DNA of 5,085 nucleotides, from contig CAUBQU010000118.1 in NCBI GenBank assembly GCA_958438185.1, forward strand, positions 1 through 5,085, given 5' to 3'. Both the position numbers and the translations under genes were made by a program. A model generated the notes under the pieces. It did no database searches. It was not told where the DNA came from and saw only the letters and a program-made list of their open reading frames with translations. The stretch comes from an uncultured Oscillospiraceae bacterium (GTDB lineage Bacteria; Bacillota; Clostridia; Oscillospirales; Oscillospiraceae). Shown here one piece after another: positions 1 to 5,085 of the stretch (position 1 is the stretch's first letter; the number at the start of each line of letters is the position of its first letter).

Positions 1-146
1 GACAAATACTTTGTTGGTTTGTAACACAGGGAGATCTATTGCGAACGGGCATTTCCCGTATACGCCAAGCAGGCCGACAGCAGACATATGCCGTCCGCCG
101 GAAGGGATGAAAGTAGCAGGTCGTCAGGTCGTATGCTATTTCATTC
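1..146 (-). ncRNA. Structured 5' leader or small RNA, class unknown
   Basis: The first ~146 bases transcribed from the consensus promoter hold several hairpins. Hairpin 1 (108-143) pairs UGAAAUAGCA with UGCUACUUUCA through one bulge. Hairpin 2 (74-101) has a 7-bp stem with two G-U pairs, an internal defect, then 3 bp and an AUAU loop. Hairpin 3 (41-65) pairs ACGGG with CCCGU around AAAUG, extended by GCG/CGC. An alternative long-range pairing AUACG (129-133) with CGUAU (60-64) would break hairpin 1. I cannot match it to a riboswitch, T-box, ribosomal-protein leader, 6S or SRP RNA that I know. The 3' end lies outside the window, so a leader and a free-standing RNA cannot be told apart. Confidence 0.4.
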
Positions 147-152
147 GAGTGT

Positions 153-181
153 AGTATAGCAGTTTGTGGTTAATTTGTCAA
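153..181 (-). promoter_or_regulatory. Consensus sigma-A promoter reading leftward
   Basis: On the bottom strand a perfect -35 box TTGACA (176-181) and a near-perfect -10 box TATACT (153-158) are separated by exactly 17 bases. Transcription should begin near position 145-147 and run out of the window to the left. The flanking DNA is AT-rich, unlike the surrounding genes. Because it lies downstream of ruvB, it opens a new transcription unit and is not part of the ruv operon. Confidence 0.85.
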
Positions 182-267
182 TATTAAATAATTCCGTTTT
201 TCCTCTTTTGTGCTTTTTCGACAATTTATGAATATTCTTTTACGGCAGTTTGCTGAGAAAGCCGGGT

Positions 268-1305
268 TCAAAAGCGCATTTGTTCGCCCCGCGGGTCCGG
301 AATGCCCAGGTGTTCATAGGCAAGCTGCGTCACGCAGCGCCCCCGGGGTGTGCGGGTCAGGAAGCCGATCTGCAGCAGATACGGCTCGTAGACGTCCTCC
401 AGGGTCACCGCTTCCTCGCCGATGGTCGCCGCCAGGGTCTCCAGCCCCACCGGGCCGCCGTTGTAATTGCGGATGATCGCCGTGAGCATCCGCCGGTCCG
501 TGGCATCCAGCCCCAGGGCGTCTACCTCCAGCCGGGACAGGGCGTGGTCCGCCGCTTCGCGGGTGATGACATTGTCATAATAGATCTGGGCAAAATCCCG
601 CACCCGGCGCAGCATCCGGTTGGCGATTCGAGGCGTCCCCCGGCTCCGGGCCGCGATCTCCCGGGCGCCGTCGGGGTCGATCTCCATCCCCAGCAGCGTA
701 GCGGAGCGGGTCACGATGCGGCCAAGCTCCTCCGGCGTATACAGCTCCAGCCGCAGCGAGACGCCAAACCGGTCCCGCAGAGGGCTGGAGAGCTGGCCTG
801 CCCGGGTCGTCGCGCCGATCAGTGTGAACCGGGGCAGCTCCAGGCGGATCGAATTGGCCGAGGGGCCCTTGCCGACGATGATATCAATGGCAAAATCCTC
901 CATGGCCGGGTACAGGATCTCCTCCACGGAGCGGTCAAGCCGGTGGATCTCGTCGATAAACAGGATATCCCCGGGCTGCAAATTCGTCAGCAGCGCCGCC
1001 AAATCACCGGTCTTGGCGATGGCCGGGCCGGAGGTGATGCGGATATTGACGCCCATCTCGTTGGCGATAACGCCTGCCAGCGTCGTCTTGCCCAGGCCCG
1101 GCGGGCCGTAGAGCAGGACATGGTCCAGCGGCTCGCTGCGGCGCTTGGCCGCTTCGATATAGACCCGCAGGTTCTCTTTCGCCTTCTCCTGGCCCGTATA
1201 ATCGTCCAGCCGCTTGGGGCGCAGGGAGACCTCCCCCTCGTCCAGCGCAGTCAGGCTCGTCGTCACCAGCGGCTCTTCATAGGCTTGTGTAAAATCTATG
1301 CTCAT
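268..1305 (-). CDS. ruvB: Holliday junction branch migration ATPase RuvB
   Basis: RuvB is the hexameric AAA+ motor that pumps DNA through the RuvA-bound Holliday junction during recombinational repair; it acts in the cytoplasm on DNA. The 345-residue product is full length for the family. Walker A is GPPGLGKT at residues 67-74, Walker B ILFIDEIH at 114-121, sensor 1 GATTR at 164-168. The arginine finger is expected at R177 in LRDRFG, and sensor 2 lies in GTPRIANR around 223-230. The C-terminal winged helix carries [13 protein letters not shown] (280-292) and a [10 protein letters not shown] segment (314-323), both typical of RuvB. The ATG is preceded by AAGGAG about 8 bases upstream. It is the last gene of the leftward operon, 25 bases after ruvA. 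No motif is missing and identity is essentially certain. Confidence 0.98.
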   Translation of the reverse strand: MSIDFTQAYEEPLVTTSLTALDEGEVSLRPKRLDDYTGQEKAKENLRVYIEAAKRRSEPLDHVLLYGPPGLGKTTLAGVIANEMGVNIRITSGPAIAKTGDLAALLTNLQPGDILFIDEIHRLDRSVEEILYPAMEDFAIDIIVGKGPSANSIRLELPRFTLIGATTRAGQLSSPLRDRFGVSLRLELYTPEELGRIVTRSATLLGMEIDPDGAREIAARSRGTPRIANRMLRRVRDFAQIYYDNVITREAADHALSRLEVDALGLDATDRRMLTAIIRNYNGGPVGLETLAATIGEEAVTLEDVYEPYLLQIGFLTRTPRGRCVTQLAYEHLGIPDPRGEQMRF

Positions 1306-1330
1306 TCGTCTGTCTCCTTCGTGCCTGCCG

Positions 1331-1939
1331 TTATGTCTGGCTCACCATGGCGCGCAGACAGCGGCGCACCGTCTCTTCTACCGGCAGCTCCTGGGCCGGG
1401 ATCCCCTTCATAGCGGCAGAGATCTCGCTGGCGGTGTAGCCCAGCTCCGCCAGCGCCGCGCTGGCCAGAGCGACTTTATTGCCCGCCTCCGGCGCCGGGG
1501 CGGCAGCCGCACCAGCGGAGATCACGCCGTCTTCTGTCAGCCCGCCCAGCTTGTCCTTCAGCTCCAGGATCATCCGCTGCGCCATTTTCTTGCCGACGCC
1601 CGGCGCCTGCTGGAGCGTCTTGTCATCCCCGGTCATGACGGCCAGGGTGAAGCCCTCCGGCGATGTGACAGACAATACCGCCAGCGCCGCCTTGGGCCCG
1701 ACACCGCCGACAGACAGCAGCAGCTCAAAGCAGCGCTTTTCCTCCCGGGTGGAAAAGCCGTAAAGATCAAAGGCGTCCTCCCGGATATTGCAATGGGTAT
1801 ACAGCTTGGCCGTCTGGCCGATCTTCAGCTGTGATATGGTATACGATGTCGTGTAGCAAGCATACCCGACGCCGCCGCAGTCGACGACGGCCAGGTTTTG
1901 CTCCAGCATCGCGATTTTTCCATTTAAATAATAAAACAT
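1331..1939 (-). CDS. ruvA: Holliday junction DNA helicase subunit RuvA
   Basis: RuvA is the tetrameric junction-binding protein that holds the four-way DNA open and loads RuvB. The 202-residue product has the three-domain layout: an OB fold at about 1-63 starting [10 protein letters not shown], two helix-hairpin-helix motifs ([14 protein letters not shown] near 76-89 and [17 protein letters not shown] near 112-128), an Ala/Pro-rich linker at about 141-152, and a C-terminal RuvB-binding domain at about 155-202. The acidic pin is E54-D55 in IREDA. The frame is open 28 codons further upstream, but that would overlap the end of ruvC. The chosen ATG begins the conserved RuvA N-terminus and has an AAAGGGGAG ribosome binding site just upstream. 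It starts 13 bases after the ruvC stop. Confidence 0.97.
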   Translation of the reverse strand: MFYYLNGKIAMLEQNLAVVDCGGVGYACYTTSYTISQLKIGQTAKLYTHCNIREDAFDLYGFSTREEKRCFELLLSVGGVGPKAALAVLSVTSPEGFTLAVMTGDDKTLQQAPGVGKKMAQRMILELKDKLGGLTEDGVISAGAAAAPAPEAGNKVALASAALAELGYTASEISAAMKGIPAQELPVEETVRRCLRAMVSQT

Positions 1940-1952
1940 ACCCGCTCCCCTT

Positions 1953-2441
1953 TTATTGCTGCGGCAGCCGCGAGGTACTGCTCCTCGCGTGGCACAGCGC
2001 AATGGCAATGGCGTCCGCCGCATCGTCCGGCCGGGCGACCTGCTGCATATGCAAAAGCCGCCGCGTCATATCCATCACCTGGCGTTTTTCCGCCTTGCCA
2101 TAGCCGACGACAGCCTGCTTGACCTGCATCGGCGTGTACTCAAACAGCGGGATCCCCGACTGGGCGATGGCAAGCAAAATCACCCCACGGCCATGGCTGA
2201 CGCCGATGCCCGTTGTGATATTATGCCCCCAGAACAGCTCCTCGACTGCGACAGCGTCCGGCGCCGTGACCTCCAGCAGCCGGACCATATCCTGGTACAG
2301 GACATCCAGCCGCTGGGCAAACGGCAGCTCTTTATCCGTCGTAATGACGCCATATTGCAGCAGCCCGTATTGGCCCCGCTCCGCACGGAGGAGGCCGAAG
2401 CCCGTGGTCGCGTACCCCGGGTCGATCCCTAAAACTTTCAT
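1953..2441 (-). CDS. ruvC: Holliday junction endonuclease RuvC
   Basis: RuvC is the dimeric Mg2+-dependent resolvase that nicks Holliday junctions symmetrically after RuvAB branch migration. The product is 162 residues, the normal family length. The RNase H-like fold begins MKVLGIDPGYATTGFG. The four acidic catalytic residues appear present: D7 in GIDPG, E67 in AVEELF, and D140 and D143 in PDDAADA. F70, next to the catalytic glutamate, matches the junction-stacking phenylalanine of E. coli RuvC. The frame runs open about 200 codons further upstream, but that stretch is antisense-like noise over the transporter genes. The start was set at the conserved N-terminus, where ATGA overlaps the chrA-C stop. 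A G-rich, weak ribosome binding site precedes it, which fits translational coupling. Gene order ruvC-ruvA-ruvB is common in bacteria. Confidence 0.97.
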   Translation of the reverse strand: MKVLGIDPGYATTGFGLLRAERGQYGLLQYGVITTDKELPFAQRLDVLYQDMVRLLEVTAPDAVAVEELFWGHNITTGIGVSHGRGVILLAIAQSGIPLFEYTPMQVKQAVVGYGKAEKRQVMDMTRRLLHMQQVARPDDAADAIAIALCHARSSTSRLPQQ

Positions 2442-2989
2442 GCGCCCCCCATATTCCATACGATCCCGGCGATCGCCCCAAAGGCCAGCAGCACCACCGG
2501 CGGCAGCTTCTTCAGGCAGAGATTTGCCGCCAGCAGCACGACAAACAGCGCCGCCGCCAGCCAACTGACCGCCCACAGGCCCCCGGGAAACAGCGCCGCC
2601 TGGACGACTGCCCAACCGGCCGCCGCCACAAGCCCGACCGATACCGGCCGCAGCACCTGCAGCGCGCCGCGCACCGTGCGACTCTCCTGATACCGTGCCA
2701 GCAGCGACGCCAGCAGCAGCATACAGAGGATCGACGGCAGGACGAGTCCAAACGTCGCAACGCACGCCCCAGCCACACCGGCCGTCTTCATGCCGCAGTA
2801 CGTCGCCATATTGACACCGATGGGCCCCGGCGTCGCTTCCGAGACCGCCAGCATATTCGTCAGCTCCGCCTGGGTGAACCAGCCATAGCGCGCCGCCATA
2901 TTGGATAGGAACGGCAACGTCGCCAGGCCGCCGCCAAAGGCGAACAGGCCGGTCTGAAAAAATTCCCAAAATAAATACAGATAGATCAT
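2438..2989 (-). CDS. Short-chain chromate (oxyanion) transporter, ChrA family, second half
   Basis: This is a half-size member of the CHR family, an integral membrane protein predicted to move chromate or a related oxyanion across the inner membrane. The product is 183 residues and very hydrophobic. It shows the CHR signature pieces FGGG at 18-21, ATPGPIGVN at 52-60 and VATFGLVLPS at 77-86, followed by hydrophobic spans up to about residue 178. In known split systems, such as the paired short CHR genes of Bacillus subtilis, both halves are needed together and have opposite membrane orientation. This gene and its upstream neighbour fit that pattern. The ATG overlaps the upstream stop as ATGA and has a strong GGAGG site 5 bases upstream. 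Its own stop overlaps the ruvC start. The actual substrate here is unproven. Confidence 0.92.
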   Translation of the reverse strand: MIYLYLFWEFFQTGLFAFGGGLATLPFLSNMAARYGWFTQAELTNMLAVSEATPGPIGVNMATYCGMKTAGVAGACVATFGLVLPSILCMLLLASLLARYQESRTVRGALQVLRPVSVGLVAAAGWAVVQAALFPGGLWAVSWLAAALFVVLLAANLCLKKLPPVVLLAFGAIAGIVWNMGGA

Positions 2990-3513
2990 ACGCGCCTCCG
3001 GATCCGCGGCAGCAGCAGCCCCAGGCCCAACGCACCCAGCGTCACGATGACCGGCGAGACGCCCAGCAGCGCCAGCGCCAGCGCGCCGGCACACAGGCCA
3101 TTGGCACCGGCGCCGCGGACGCCCTGGCGATACAGCTGCCAGATGGCCGCCACGACCAGCGCCGCCACCGCCACCCGCACACCGGCAAAGGCATTCACGA
3201 CCAGCGGCAATGTGTCGATCCGCAGCAGGATCCCGGCGAGGATGCTGATGATCCCCAGCGACGGCAAGACGACGCCCAGCGTCGCCACGCAGCCGCCCCA
3301 GACGCCCTTGCGCTGGTAGCCGACATACGTCGCCGCGTTGACAGCGATGGCCCCGGGCGTACACTGGCTCAGGGCAAAGCAGTCCAGCAGCGCCTCCTGC
3401 GTGATCCAACCGCGCTTTTCCACAACTTCCCGCTGCAGCAGCGGCAGCATCACGTAGCCGCCGCCGAACATCAAAAAGCCGATCCGGAAAAAGACCCAAA
3501 ACAGATCCGCCAC
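2986..3513 (-). CDS. Short-chain chromate (oxyanion) transporter, ChrA family, first half
   Basis: This is the first of two half-size CHR-family membrane proteins, 175 residues long. Its N-terminal part aligns with the downstream copy: FGGG at 16-19, CTPGAIAVN at 51-59 and VATLGVVLPS at 76-85. Further hydrophobic segments follow at about 87-97, 104-125 and 139-168, and the end is basic (PRIRRRV). The start is a GTG codon, supported by GAGGG seven bases upstream; no ATG precedes the conserved N-terminus in this frame. The stop overlaps the start of the second half as ATGA, so the two should be made together in similar amounts. The upstream small membrane gene ends 10 bases before the GTG, and its stop codon lies within the ribosome binding site. 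Family assignment is firm; the transported ion is inferred. Confidence 0.92.
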   Translation of the reverse strand: MADLFWVFFRIGFLMFGGGYVMLPLLQREVVEKRGWITQEALLDCFALSQCTPGAIAVNAATYVGYQRKGVWGGCVATLGVVLPSLGIISILAGILLRIDTLPLVVNAFAGVRVAVAALVVAAIWQLYRQGVRGAGANGLCAGALALALLGVSPVIVTLGALGLGLLLPRIRRRV

Positions 3514-3523
3514 AGCAGTGCCC

Positions 3524-3706
3524 TCAGCCGCGCATAATCCAGTAGTAATAGCCGATCACGCCGATGATCACCAGCGCAGCCAGCACCCCGGCAAACACGC
3601 GGTGCCAGACCGGGCGCTCCGCCATTGGCACCTGCTCCGGCTCCTGCGGCGACTCCAGATCCGTCACCTGGGCCGTATTCTCTAATTTCATTTCTTTTTC
3701 ATCCAT
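3524..3706 (-). CDS. Small single-span membrane protein, unknown function
   Basis: This 60-residue protein matches no family I recognise. Residues 1-31 are hydrophilic and acidic, with repeated Glu and Gln-Glu-Pro (QEPEQVP at 21-27). Residues about 37-58 form one strongly hydrophobic transmembrane segment with three consecutive tyrosines, and the chain ends MRG almost immediately after it. This is a tail-anchored layout. The ATG has GAGGTG about 7 bases upstream and is the first start of the leftward operon. A second ATG five codons in is possible but has no better site. The gene ends inside the ribosome binding site of the first ChrA half, so it probably belongs to the transporter operon. 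It could be an accessory subunit, but that is only inferred from position. Confidence 0.75.
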   Translation of the reverse strand: MDEKEMKLENTAQVTDLESPQEPEQVPMAERPVWHRVFAGVLAALVIIGVIGYYYWIMRG

Positions 3707-3725
3707 AGATCACACCTCAGTTTTC

Positions 3726-3734
3726 ATGATACCA
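3726..3734 (-). promoter_or_regulatory. Candidate extended -10 promoter of the membrane protein-chrA-ruvCAB operon
   Basis: On the bottom strand TATCAT (3726-3731) is preceded directly by TGG, giving an extended -10 element TGnTATCAT. The -35 position at a 17-base spacing is poor (TGTTCA), as is often tolerated with an extended -10. The predicted start near 3719 would leave only about 13 bases of leader, just containing the GAGGTG ribosome binding site, so the real start may lie further upstream. Confidence 0.4.
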
Positions 3735-3758
3735 TATTTTTTCCGCCTTGAACAGTCT

Positions 3759-3797
3759 CCGGGCGAAAATTTCCCGGCGTCCCGGGCAGGACGCCGG
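3759..3797. repeat. Two overlapping inverted repeats in the divergent intergenic region
   Basis: A perfect 9-bp inverted repeat, CCGGCGTCC (3774-3782) with GGACGCCGG (3789-3797) around a 6-base loop, sits between the divergent genes. A second one, CCGGG (3759-3763) with CCCGG (3773-3777) around an AT-rich 9-base loop, shares its right arm with the first, so only one can form at a time. Neither is followed by a T run on the top strand. They could be an operator, a leader hairpin of the DUF421 transcript, or a weak terminator of a leftward transcript (which would read GAAATTTT after it). Nothing decides between these. Confidence 0.5.
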
Positions 3798-3840
3798 ATA
3801 ATTCTGCCTGCTGCGCGCATACTAGGGGCGAGGTGATTCC

Positions 3841-4524
3841 ATGCTGATCTCGTACATCCGCACAGTGATTCTATATCTTTTGCTGATCCTCGTCGTCCGG
3901 GTCATGGGCAAGCGGCAGATTGGGCAGATGGAGCCGACGGAATTTGTCGTCACAATGCTGCTGGCCAATCTGGCCGCCGTGCCGATGCAGGACAACGGCA
4001 TCCCCTTGGCCTCCGGTCTCGTCCCGATGCTGACGGTGCTGGGCATTTCGCTGATTCTCTCCGTACTGGCCTATCAGAGCATCCGCATGCGGCGTCTGCT
4101 CTGCGGCAAGCCGGTCATCCTCGTCGAAAACGGGACGATCTGCCAGCGAAACCTGGCCCGGACGCGGATCCATCTGGACGAGCTGACCGAGCACCTGCGG
4201 GAGCAGGGCATTCTGGACCTGACGACCGTCAAATACGCGATTCTGGAGACCAACGGCCTGATCTCCACCTTTTTGTACCCCAAGGACGCCCCCGCCACGG
4301 CAAAGGACGCCGGAATCACCGTCAAGGACGCATTTTTGCCCTATACGCTGATCTCTGATGGGCATCTGCTGCCGCAGAACCTGCATCTGGCGGGCTATAA
4401 CCGCCACTGGCTGCGCCGCCAGCTGGAAAAGCGCAATCTGCAGCCCCGCCAGGTCCTCCTCATGACCGTCGACGGTGCGGGGAAGATCTATCTTGCCCGG
4501 AAGGAGGAGAATACATCCTCATGA
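3841..4524 (+). CDS. DUF421 (YetF-like) membrane protein
   Basis: This 227-residue protein belongs to the DUF421/YetF family of membrane proteins common in Bacillota and often linked to sporulation or the cell envelope; the biochemical role is not established. Three hydrophobic spans are visible at about 5-22, 34-49 and 60-81, followed by a soluble, probably cytoplasmic domain. Family-typical pieces are GKRQIGQMEPTEFVV (23-37), GKPVILVENG (89-98), LREQGI (119-124) and AILETNGLIS (133-142). The soluble domain continues to the end (LLMTVDGAGKIYLARK near 206-221). The ATG has GAGGTG five bases upstream. The stop overlaps the start of the next gene as ATGA. Transcription is divergent from the chrA-ruvCAB operon. 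Confidence 0.93.
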   Translation: MLISYIRTVILYLLLILVVRVMGKRQIGQMEPTEFVVTMLLANLAAVPMQDNGIPLASGLVPMLTVLGISLILSVLAYQSIRMRRLLCGKPVILVENGTICQRNLARTRIHLDELTEHLREQGILDLTTVKYAILETNGLISTFLYPKDAPATAKDAGITVKDAFLPYTLISDGHLLPQNLHLAGYNRHWLRRQLEKRNLQPRQVLLMTVDGAGKIYLARKEENTSS

Positions 4525-4913
4525 AGTACCTTGTGATCGGCCTTGTCATCCTGGCCCTGCTGCTGGCCATCTCCATCGGCGCGGTCAGCCTGCTGGAAAA
4601 CCGTGCCGGGCAGATCGTCCAGGAGCTGCGGCTTGCCGAACAGGCGCTGGACCAGGACGCGCCGGAGCTGGCCTCGGACTACGCCCAGAAGGCTATGGAC
4701 CTCTGGCAGCACTACAGCGGCTTCCTCGGTTCCATTTTATACCACGCGGAGATGGACGACATCAATGTCCACTTCGCCCAGCTCGGCGGAAACGCCGCTG
4801 CCCAGGATCTGGGAGAGCTGCGCTCGACCTGCGCGGAGCTTATCGCCCTGGTCGAGCATCTGCCCCAGATGGAAAAGGCCTACTATTTCAATATCTTCGC
4901 CCGCTGCCGCTAG
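4521..4913 (+). CDS. DUF4363-like membrane-anchored protein
   Basis: The product is 130 residues. Residues 3-24 form one N-terminal hydrophobic anchor, and the rest looks mainly alpha-helical and probably lies outside the membrane. The features I associate with DUF4363 are a Trp in the central helix (W62), the HAEMDDI segment at 75-81, a C-terminal EHLPQMEK at 112-119, and an ending near FNIF (123-126). This is recalled family resemblance, not a search result. In Clostridia such genes are frequently found directly after a DUF421 gene, as here. The ATG overlaps the DUF421 stop, and an AAGGAGGAGA stretch 10-14 bases upstream provides the ribosome binding site. Function is unknown; a partner role to the DUF421 protein is inferred from coupling. 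Confidence 0.85.
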   Translation: MKYLVIGLVILALLLAISIGAVSLLENRAGQIVQELRLAEQALDQDAPELASDYAQKAMDLWQHYSGFLGSILYHAEMDDINVHFAQLGGNAAAQDLGELRSTCAELIALVEHLPQMEKAYYFNIFARCR

Positions 4914-4929
4914 CAGGGCGCAGCAAAAA

Positions 4930-4975
4930 CGCGGAAAAAGCCAAACAAGCTGGCTTTTTCCGCGCTCTATTTTTT
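4930..4975. terminator. Bidirectional Rho-independent terminator
   Basis: A perfect 14-bp stem (CGCGGAAAAAGCCA at 4930-4943 with its complement at 4951-4964) encloses a 7-base loop. On the top strand it is followed by a T-rich tract ending in six Ts (4970-4975). On the bottom strand the stem is followed directly by five Ts (top-strand A run at 4925-4929). It starts 16 bases after the DUF4363-like stop and lies 20 bases beyond the stop of the convergent partial gene, so it can serve both transcripts. Confidence 0.93.
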
Positions 4976-4984
4976 CCGGCCCCG

Positions 4985-5085
4985 CTATGGGCACAGGAGC
5001 AGGATCCCCGTCTGGCCGGTCACCTCGCCGTACCAGGTGCCGCCCTCGGCTTCATGCAGCTGCTGTAGCTGCGTCAGCGGGGCTT
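4985..5085 (-). CDS. 3' end of an unidentified leftward gene (partial)
   Basis: Reading the bottom strand from the window edge gives 32 open codons ending in TAG at 4985-4987. The peptide begins APLTQLQQLHEAEGG and closes WYGEVTGQTGILLLCP. Support for its being real is the open frame with GC-rich codons, the orientation toward the shared terminator, and the 20-base gap between stop and terminator stem. The start lies beyond the window. I do not recognise the family. The spacing of Trp and Gly residues near the end faintly recalls an SH3-like barrel, but this is too short to judge. Confidence 0.6.
   Translation of the reverse strand, partial: APLTQLQQLHEAEGGTWYGEVTGQTGILLLCP

Noticed and set aside
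1..89. Leftward open frame starting ATG at 87-89 (MSAVGLLGVYGKCPF...) within the structured leader
   Set aside because: It stays open to the window edge, but there is no clear ribosome binding site, the ATG sits in a hairpin loop, and third positions are only about half G/C, unlike the genes here. It could be the start of the next gene, but I cannot support it.
1..146. Riboswitch, T-box, SRP RNA or 6S RNA at the left edge
   Set aside because: None of the conserved core sequences I know for these classes is visible, so only an unclassified structured RNA is called.
250..1413. A 387-codon rightward open frame, the longest in the window
   Set aside because: It lies antisense across the whole of ruvB, whose product has every expected motif. 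Long antisense frames are common in GC-rich genes, and this one is Arg/Gln/Pro/Gly-rich with no recognisable domain.
1940..2023. Upstream extension of RuvA by 28 residues
   Set aside because: It overlaps the end of ruvC, while the ATG at 1939 has a good ribosome binding site and matches the family N-terminus.
2442..3035. Upstream extension of the ruvC frame, which would add about 200 residues
   Set aside because: The extension overlaps the chrA genes in another frame, has low-complexity Gly/Ala/Arg content, and the conserved RuvC N-terminus begins at 2441.
2990..3499. Upstream extension of the chrA-C frame through the first ChrA half
   Set aside because: It is an out-of-frame reading of chrA-N. 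Conserved FGGG and TPG motifs and a GGAGG site place the true start at 2989.
4475..5068. A 197-codon rightward open frame near the right end
   Set aside because: It overlaps the DUF421 end and the DUF4363-like gene in another frame, and runs through the terminator. The translation is Arg/Pro/Gly-rich without motifs.

Overview
The window is a GC-rich, densely packed piece of bacterial chromosome with AT-richer gaps between transcription units. The gene set suggests a member of the Bacillota, class Clostridia, possibly an Oscillospiraceae-like gut anaerobe: ruvC-ruvA-ruvB in a row, a split short-chain chromate-transporter pair, and a DUF421 gene followed by a DUF4363-type gene. That placement is inferred from gene content and base composition, because no rRNA gene or other marker is present.

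Layout. Positions 1-181 hold a very strong sigma-A type promoter reading leftward, and a hairpin-rich leader or small RNA whose downstream part lies outside the window. Positions 268-3706 are a leftward operon of six genes. In transcription order these are a 60-residue single-span membrane protein, two half-size ChrA-family transporters, then ruvC, ruvA and ruvB. The stop of chrA-N overlaps the start of chrA-C, and the stop of chrA-C overlaps the start of ruvC, each as ATGA. The membrane genes and the Holliday-junction resolvasome therefore look translationally coupled. Positions 3707-3840 are a divergent intergenic region with a candidate leftward promoter and two mutually exclusive hairpins.

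Positions 3841-4913 are a rightward two-gene unit, a DUF421 (YetF-like) membrane protein and a DUF4363-like membrane-anchored protein, also joined by an ATGA overlap. A strong bidirectional terminator at 4930-4975 follows. The last 101 bases (4985-5085) are the 3' end of an unidentified leftward gene that converges on that terminator.

How the genes work together. RuvA binds the four-way junction, RuvB is the AAA+ motor that drives branch migration, and RuvC cuts the junction; all three look intact. The ChrA pair is expected to act as a heteromeric oxyanion transporter. Why it is coupled to ruvCAB is not evident from the sequence. I see no insertion sequence, CRISPR array, tRNA or rRNA, and no clear sign of a large novel system. 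The items most worth a second look are the structured leader at the left edge and the transporter-resolvasome coupling.
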